Assembly: GCA_030063045.1 (NCBI GenBank)
Contig: JAQSEB010000151.1
Location: 62,001 to 126,000 of the forward strand
DNA: 64,000 nucleotides
Source: Pratylenchus scribneri
Taxonomy: Eukaryota > Nematoda > Chromadorea > Rhabditida > Pratylenchidae
Reading direction: 5' to 3'
Under the pieces are notes generated by a model. The model was given only the letters and a program-made list of their open reading frames with translations. It had not been told where the DNA came from and did not search any database. A program made the translations under genes and the position numbers. Below, piece after piece: positions 58,257 to 64,000 of this stretch (the first letter of the stretch is position 1; each line of letters begins with the position of its first letter).

Positions 58257-61200
58257 AGTCCCTGATGCTTTCGGGCCATTTGGCTTCTTCCAAATGAATC
58301 CAATCAGGTCCTTTAAACCACAAAGGGTTATCGATCAATTCACTTGGAGTGCATCCACGAGAAGCCAGATCTGCTGGGTTTTCTTTTCCTGGAATGTGTG
58401 TGACCCTAAACTTCCTGAGTACTTTGACTCTATTGTTGATGAATCGATTCTTTTCCTTGTATGTTTTCAAATAATCAACAACGTCAGTGGAGTCGGTCCA
58501 AATACGGATTACATTGATTGGAATCGTTTTTTCCACTTCCTTCTTCACAAAGCCAATGTTGTTGACTGCTAATCTTGCTGCATGTAATTCTAAAGATGGA
58601 ATGCTTCTGTCTATGCGTTCCAGTTGAGTGGGAATCACAAGACTTTTGGCATAAATGAGATTGCATGAGATTTCATCATTCTTTCCGACAATGCGTAGGT
58701 AAATGGCGATGCCTAAACCTTCGATTGAAGCATCGGAAAATGCGTGAAGCTCATATCTTTTCGCTTTATCTTTGGGAATTTCCGCACAAAGGCGGGGAAA
58801 TTCAACCATTCGATCATTCCAAAGGGTCATTAACTTTCTCCATTCAATGACTAATTCATTGTTAATCACTGTATCCCACTTCAACTTCTTATCCTTTTCA
58901 ACCTTTTGCATAATCAATTTGCCTTTCAAAACGATTGGTCCAGTCAAACCAGTTGGATCGTATGGTTTGTGAATTTGGGAAAGGATTGAACGACGAGTGA
59001 TCGGCTTGTCCATATCAAAGTATGGGAATTTGACCGCCAAAGTGTCCTTTCGAACATTCCAATGTAAGCCTAAAAGCTTAGTCATTTCCCCTTCCGTTCT
59101 GTCTTCTTCTGGCAGTTCCAGAATTTCTTGCCATGCATTTGAAGTAAATTCGCGAACATTCATGTTAGCTTCTTTAAAAATTTTCTTCAAATATTCGTAA
59201 TTCCTTTTCGTGTCTTCTGCTCTTTCCATTTCGATGGATATATTGTCGACATACGAATCCGATTCCAAATTGCGAACAATGTCTCCTTCATACAATTTGA
59301 AATGATTGTTGAGCACCACTTGTAAATGTGCTGGACTGCAAATCACTCCAAAGGTGACTCTGCAGAATCTGAATTCAGTCAATGTCTTTTGGTCATTCGG
59401 ATCTGTGAACCAAAGAAATCTAAGTGCATCCCTATCCTCTGGTGCGATTCCAATTTGGAGGAATGCCTTTTCAACATCACAAGTCATCAAATATTTCTTC
59501 AATCTTGATCGAATCAAGATTCCAGTTAAATCATTGTAAAGCTTGGGTCCTTTGTTCAAGCATTCGTTCAAAGACGGATACTCTTTGCGAAGTTTTGCAC
59601 TTGCATCGAACACGATTCTAATCTTTGTAAATACTTTGTCCTGCCTCTCAACAAAGTGATGAGGTAGATAGTGTGTGACTTGACTTCTTTTCTTTGGTGC
59701 TATTTCAATTATGCCTTTTTTCAATTGATCTTCAAAGATCTCATTGTATTGCTTCATCAATGCTGGATTTTCCTTCAGCTTTTTCATTGTTGATCGAAGC
59801 CTTCCAATGGCGAGTCCATAATTATCTGGAAGTGCATGAACTTCATCATTCCAGCTTAATTTGACTTCATATCTTTCGCCATTGAAGTACAATTTGTCTT
59901 CGAAATCCTTTAACCATTTCTCATCATCATTGCTTATTAAATCCGAAAGTCCGATATTTTCGAGCAAATTCTGTCTTTCGATCAGTTTATCGAGATTGGC
60001 ATCTGATACCTTTCCTGAATTTTCGTTGAAGTCAAACTCAAAGGTTTGATCCATCACACAACCAGTGATTGCTTCTTCCTTGTATTCTATTTCATGATAT
60101 TGAAGCGTTTGGTTCCTTTCGGCATATTTAATTTCATTGAAATGCTCGATTTTTCCTTCACCGCTGATTATCGGTCCCAGTTTGGATGAACTGATCCAAA
60201 ATCCATTCGGCAGTTCTGTGACTGGTGTAATGCCCAAATGATTGTAATAATCACCGCCAATCAGGATTTCTGGTTCCTCCATTGTTGGTTTGAATTTAAT
60301 CTTATTCATTTTGAGCTTATTCAGAATCTTTTCTTCGTATTTGATGTAAGGCAATTTGGGCATCACACTATTGATTGATCGAACTTTGATTAGCATGTCC
60401 AATTCCTTTCCTTTTAGACCGAGTTCAAAGACTCCAGTTCTGAATTGTCCTAACTTCTTTCCACCAATTCCGGTAATTTCAATGTTGGTTGTTTTTAAAG
60501 TTTCAAGTCCTAATTCTTTGATGAGTGAATCCTTGGCATAGCTTTTGTGGCTGCCATCATCCAGGAAACCTAAAGTGCATTTTTTCTTCTTCTTTGAATC
60601 CAATGGATTGTACACGGTGATTTGTGCACATTTGAGTAAAGAATGCACTTCAGTCGAATCCTTCATGCATCCGCTTGCCACAAGTGTCGAAGCACTCATT
60701 TCGGATTCGGATGTCTCATTCGCATTCACTTGTTCTTTCTTGATCTTGATAGTATATCGTTTCGGACATAAAGCCGGGTGATGCTTAATAGTTCTACAAA
60801 GGATACATTTAAGCTTATATCGGCTGCAGTCGCTTGCGAAATGTCCAGGATTGAGGCACACATAGCAAAGTTTTTTATCCATAGCTGTCTTTCTTCGTTG
60901 TTCGCTATTCCGGAATTTTGGGCAATCCATTTCGAAATGTCCTAATCCATCGCAAAGGCGACAAGGGTTTCGAGCTGGACTTCGACTTCGACTTGTGCTT
61001 GGAGACTTCCCTGACCTGGCTTTTGCTCTGCCACTGGCGTCAGGATGAGGCGAATCATTCCTTTTGTCCATCTTTCTTCCTTCGCGCCTGCTTGAAGAAG
61101 AATGATTGGACGTCGAGGAATCTCGGCTTTCCGACCTATTCCTCGCCGGACTTTGCCTTTCAGCTCTTTGTCCTAATGGTGTTCGATTACTCCCAGTGGC

Positions 61201-61407
61201 TGGATTGCTGTTTAATGCATATTGAATTGCCATGTTCATTGTGGAGCTCAAAGGCTCTTCTTCGCTCAACTTTTCTTTTGTTCGTTCCCTTGATTTGCGT
61301 TTGCTCTCCGTCGTGGTAACTTGACCACATCTTGTTTCGATGTCCCTAATCTGTTTGAGATGATCAACCGCTATTGCGTATGCTGTACGAAACAAGTCGT
61401 AGTCCAT
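58177..61407 (-). CDS. Retroelement protease, reverse transcriptase and RNase H
   Basis: The 1076-residue frame opens directly after an in-frame TGA. Two CCHC zinc knuckles (CRLCDGLGHFEMDC at 149-162; CYVCLNPGHFASDC at 181-194) are followed by an aspartic protease-like LDDGSHKSY (282-290). The reverse transcriptase has DASAKLRK (601), motif A TCDVEKAF with Asp644 and motif C YVDN at 719-722. RNase H-like residues are Asp892 (FSDAS), Glu940, Asp972 (WTDST) and Asp1013. The layout is that of the BEL/Pao group. The second Asp of the usual YxDD box is Asn here. It overlaps gag by 37 bases (61371-61407) and the integrase frame by 80 bases, each one base out of register, whereas relatives generally make one continuous gag-pol. 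Confidence 0.93.
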   Translation of the reverse strand: MDYDLFRTAYAIAVDHLKQIRDIETRCGQVTTTESKRKSRERTKEKLSEEEPLSSTMNMAIQYALNSNPATGSNRTPLGQRAERQSPARNRSESRDSSTSNHSSSSRREGRKMDKRNDSPHPDASGRAKARSGKSPSTSRSRSPARNPCRLCDGLGHFEMDCPKFRNSEQRRKTAMDKKLCYVCLNPGHFASDCSRYKLKCILCRTIKHHPALCPKRYTIKIKKEQVNANETSESEMSASTLVASGCMKDSTEVHSLLKCAQITVYNPLDSKKKKKCTLGFLDDGSHKSYAKDSLIKELGLETLKTTNIEITGIGGKKLGQFRTGVFELGLKGKELDMLIKVRSINSVMPKLPYIKYEEKILNKLKMNKIKFKPTMEEPEILIGGDYYNHLGITPVTELPNGFWISSSKLGPIISGEGKIEHFNEIKYAERNQTLQYHEIEYKEEAITGCVMDQTFEFDFNENSGKVSDANLDKLIERQNLLENIGLSDLISNDDEKWLKDFEDKLYFNGERYEVKLSWNDEVHALPDNYGLAIGRLRSTMKKLKENPALMKQYNEIFEDQLKKGIIEIAPKKRSQVTHYLPHHFVERQDKVFTKIRIVFDASAKLRKEYPSLNECLNKGPKLYNDLTGILIRSRLKKYLMTCDVEKAFLQIGIAPEDRDALRFLWFTDPNDQKTLTEFRFCRVTFGVICSPAHLQVVLNNHFKLYEGDIVRNLESDSYVDNISIEMERAEDTKRNYEYLKKIFKEANMNVREFTSNAWQEILELPEEDRTEGEMTKLLGLHWNVRKDTLAVKFPYFDMDKPITRRSILSQIHKPYDPTGLTGPIVLKGKLIMQKVEKDKKLKWDTVINNELVIEWRKLMTLWNDRMVEFPRLCAEIPKDKAKRYELHAFSDASIEGLGIAIYLRIVGKNDEISCNLIYAKSLVIPTQLERIDRSIPSLELHAARLAVNNIGFVKKEVEKTIPINVIRIWTDSTDVVDYLKTYKEKNRFINNRVKVLRKFRVTHIPGKENPADLASRGCTPSELIDNPLWFKGPDWIHLEEAKWPESIRDFDPKTYIPVEKAGMQLGNEHGQYNPK

Positions 61408-62291
61408 TCAGATCCCTCGGGCATGCTAGCCAACTTTGCAGTTTTCAATTCAACATATTTGGCTAAAACCTTACGTGACATTTTCTGTTCGAGATTGAGA
61501 TAAATCTGAGGTGACTTTAAGTCTTGCTTGTAATGTTCCAATTGACGGCAAATTCTCTCTACTTCGACTTGCAGTTTCAAATCGTCTGACAACTTGTCTG
61601 ATTTGGGCAGTCTAGAGAGTTGATTGTGTAAATCTCGAATGAGATTCTCATTTTTGCCATATTTATCAATCAACAAATCCTTGGCTAGCCTATAATTATC
61701 TTCCGAAAAAGGAAACAACCCAAGAATGCACTTTTTGGCTTCGCCTCGAAGTTGTGCATCCAAATAGGACATTTTCTGTACTTCATTCATTTCGGTGTCG
61801 TCATCGATCATCGTTTTAAACAGTGGCCAAAATTCATCCCACATTCCTGGGGAACCGTCAAAACTCTTCAAAGAGAGTGCGGGAAGCGAAACAAAGCGCC
61901 TTCCCCCGCCGCCACTTCCACCAGCATTGTCCAAAAGTCGGTCAATGCCGTCTTTTGCTGTCCGGATCAGGTTCAGTTTTGTTCCGGCTTGTTTTATGAA
62001 TTTTTGAATTTCTTCATACTTAATCAATGCTTCGTATTCTGCCTTTTCTTCGACTCTGCTTGCGTCATTCAGTCTGCTGAGATACGAGTGATAAGCAGTT
62101 CGGGCTGCTTTTATTTCGTCAATCTGAGTGACAAATTCTTCTACCCAAGTTCTTAATTGTCTCTGATCGCATGTCAATAAGTGCCTTTCACGGCTGCTAT
62201 TGATCGATGCTGGGACGACAGGGATGACCTTATCCATATAATTTGTTAATAGCTCCTTGGCGTCTAGAATTCTATGAGCAAATGTGGCCAT
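61371..62291 (-). CDS. Gag of the BEL/Pao element
   Basis: This ORF starts at an ATG (62291) after a 1.1 kb leader and has 306 residues. An N-terminal coiled-coil-like region is followed by a Gly-rich hinge (about 123-130). The Pao-type gag core (about 135-300) follows: LKSFDGSPGMWDEFWPLF, SYLDAQLRGEAK and LIRDLHNQLSRLPK. It is expected to form the particle shell with the zinc knuckles that lie in the next frame. The C-terminus is cut off where the frame diverges from the pol frame. Confidence 0.9.
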   Translation of the reverse strand: MATFAHRILDAKELLTNYMDKVIPVVPASINSSRERHLLTCDQRQLRTWVEEFVTQIDEIKAARTAYHSYLSRLNDASRVEEKAEYEALIKYEEIQKFIKQAGTKLNLIRTAKDGIDRLLDNAGGSGGGGRRFVSLPALSLKSFDGSPGMWDEFWPLFKTMIDDDTEMNEVQKMSYLDAQLRGEAKKCILGLFPFSEDNYRLAKDLLIDKYGKNENLIRDLHNQLSRLPKSDKLSDDLKLQVEVERICRQLEHYKQDLKSPQIYLNLEQKMSRKVLAKYVELKTAKLASMPEGSEWTTTCFVQHTQ

Positions 62292-63384
62292 GATTGAATG
62301 TGCGCAAAAATTATCTAATTGGCTTCAAAGAGTCAATTATAGTAAACAAATTGCCTTAAAATTTCAATCAATCGCAAGCTCTTTGAACGCAATTCAAAAA
62401 ATAGGGGAATGAGTAAATTGAATCGGAAATCCAAATAATTTGACCGTATTTGGGTATGGGCTAACTACTGTGGTTCTTGAATTAAATTGAAATCAAAGTT
62501 CAATTTAATTTTCTCAGATTGGCCTAAATAAGGGTATGGGAGCTGAGATTGTTACTACTGATTGGCTCTTTATATTTGTGTTCAATTACCAAGGAGTAGT
62601 AATCTGCACTTTCTCAAATTAAATTGAAACAAAGTCGAATTTTAATTTGAGATTTACTGCAGTAATTTAATTTTCAACCAGTCTTTGTTTTGAATCGATT
62701 TTCTTGTTGAATTAGAATTCTAATTATTCAATTGAATAATTAAAATGATTAAATTAAGGTTAAATACAAAGTTCAACTTTAATTTAATCGATAATCAACC
62801 ACAAATCAAAATCCCTTAATATTGGCTGTCAATTAGCTTGGGTTAAGTTTCGGCTGGATATAGAGTACTATTGAAATGTCGGGGTTGCTAAAATTTAATT
62901 TCTATTACCACCAAATTAGAAAATTTTATAGGTGAAATTTGAATATAATAATCTCGAATTGAATAAAAATTTGGTGGTTAGAAGAAATTAAATTTCAGAA
63001 TCTATTATTTGTCTCAATAATAGACCCTCCGGACAAGGAAAAGGAAAACTGGCCTTCCAAAATTATTCGAAGTGCACAAAGGCAAATTTGGAAGAAATGG
63101 CAATTGGGTACTGTAGTTCAAAGGCGCACAAAGGCACAAACCACAAATGAAATCAATGAAAATGGCACAAAGGCTAAAAATAGAAAAGGTAAAGTCAAAC
63201 GCGGAAAGGGAAAGTACCGGTGAAGATGGTCACAAAAACCAAAAAAAAAAAAAATTGGTTAAAAGGGCCAAAAAAGCACAAAGGCTGAAATGGAAAATAC
63301 AAATGTGGAATTTTTTAAAAAAAATAAAATTATAATTACCAGGCCAAATTTCGATTAGCGAAGAAACCGATTGGGCAGGTATTG
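62292..63384 (-). other. Untranslated leader of the retroelement
   Basis: This lies between the primer site and gag. Long runs of AATTTAATT and AATTGAA words and repeated GCACAAAGGC motifs (63070-63290) are seen; no conserved ORF. It probably holds packaging signals (inference). Confidence 0.6.
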
Positions 63385-63399
63385 GAGCAGGGTCGCCAC
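63385..63399 (-). other. Primer binding site
   Basis: The minus strand reads TGGCGACCCTGCTCC, one base after the LTR edge at 63401. TGG at this position is complementary to the CCA of a tRNA 3' end; the GGTCGCCA end is of the kind found in some arginine tRNAs used by other LTR elements. The tRNA itself is not in the window. Confidence 0.75.
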
Positions 63400-63400
63400 T

Positions 63401-64000
63401 TATTAAATATTGATATGGGTTTATTTAATAATTAATTGATTAATTAACCGAAATTGCCTGGAATAAAAAAGGGGTCAATTACTTGGGAACTATCTACTGT
63501 AATGTGAGTATAGGCGGATTAAGGGGGAAAGTATGGGATAAGGATGTACGGATTTGATGGGGAATGAATGGGCTAATTTACCGGGCAACAACAAAGGTTG
63601 CCAAAGGATTGGGCAATGCAAAGATTGCCTGAAGAAAGGATTGGGCGGCAATTACAAAGATTGCCTGAAGAAGGGTGGATGTGGGGAAAGAAAGGCCAAA
63701 GCGAATTGCCAATTTACAAAGAATTGGGCTTAGGATGAACAATGTCGGGAATGGCCAGTTCCCTTCTTATAATGCTATGAAATTGATGAAAATGTGATTA
63801 ATGTAAATGAATAAAGCTAATTTACTAAAGGGAATATACTTATAAAAGAGGGGAGTTAATCTACTGTAAATTTGGAAATGGAATGTTTGAATAGCTTAAG
63901 GCTATTCAATTAATTAACTAAGTAAATGATGTAAATTGGGCCGGTGTTAAGAGCCTTAGTTATAAGCTTAACCTTACTCAGTTAGACCCGGGGGAAGAAC
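63401..64000 (-). repeat. 5' LTR of the retroelement, cut by the window end
   Basis: It matches 50536-51135 base for base as far as it is visible. Its outer edge and the flanking target duplication lie outside the window. Confidence 0.92.

Larger units (their letters stand above)
50536..64000 (-). mobile_element. BEL/Pao-type LTR retroelement with NADAR, TUTase and Env cargo (right end beyond window)
   Basis: Transcribed on the minus strand. The downstream LTR starts at 50536 and the upstream LTR at 63401; the 600 bases visible in both (50536-51135 and 63401-64000) keep a constant offset of 12865 and show no difference on reading. Order on the minus strand is 5' LTR, tRNA primer site, leader, gag, protease-RT-RNase H, integrase, accessory domains, glycoprotein, 3' LTR. 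The RT, the A17-type protease and the C-terminal integrase domain are of the Pao type. Four reading-frame offsets cut the coding region. Target duplication cannot be checked because the right end is outside the window. Confidence 0.93.

Noticed and set aside
53510..58572. Plus-strand frames across the retroelement, such as 53510-53884, 57034-57555 and 58153-58572
   Set aside because: Shadows of the minus-strand polyprotein frames, which carry the domain motifs.
61371..61407. Programmed -1 frameshift at a classic slippery heptamer between gag and pol
   Set aside because: No X-XXY-YYZ heptamer is present in the overlap; a one-base error or mutation is simpler.

Overview
The window is eukaryotic and very probably from a nematode, most likely an AT-rich plant-parasitic type such as Meloidogyne (inference from composition, gene style and transposon families; not proven). 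Genes are cut into short exons by introns that can be as small as about 46 bp with GT..AG ends. The DNA between them is dense with palindromic non-autonomous transposons, minisatellites and low-complexity tracts.

Layout. 1-7.2 kb: repeats, including a foldback element (30-287) and a tandemly duplicated ~1.9 kb unit dominated by a (TCATCT)n-like polypyrimidine minisatellite (2423-6258). 7.2-11.0 kb, plus strand: a complete 13-exon gene of the GPR180/TMEM145 membrane-protein family. 11.1-11.8 kb, minus strand: a complete three-exon small LIM-domain gene. 12-14.6 kb: degenerate repeats and one possible receptor exon. 14.7-23.2 kb: a minus-strand gene or gene pair with three FLYWCH zinc fingers and a Ulp1/SENP-type cysteine protease, followed by an inverted, MITE-broken pseudogene copy of the FLYWCH part. 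24.1-37.3 kb, minus: a many-exon gene with a recognisable poly(A) polymerase core preceded by exons of an unrecognised helical scaffold. 37.3-48.8 kb, minus: a second copy of the same scaffold exons, followed by a second Ulp1-type protease instead of a polymerase.

50.5-64.0 kb, minus: a recently inserted BEL/Pao-type LTR retroelement with a 600 bp stretch of identical LTR sequence visible at both ends. Its reading frames run gag, protease-RT-RNase H, integrase, then accessory cargo: an unrecognised alpha/beta segment, a NADAR (YbiA-like) domain, a Cid1-like nucleotidyltransferase (TUTase/non-canonical poly(A) polymerase), and a membrane glycoprotein (Env) with its own internal signal sequence. 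A retroelement that carries its own NADAR and RNA-tailing enzyme next to Env is the most striking system here. The coding region is cut by four one-base frame offsets although the LTRs look identical.

Other points of interest: exon-by-exon duplication of a scaffold attached to two different enzymes; a hAT-type MITE that landed exactly on a splice donor and rebuilt it; palindromic elements with unrelated ends that share one internal core; and GC-rich hairpins whose arms vary in a compensated way. All family assignments are from reading the sequence; no search was run.
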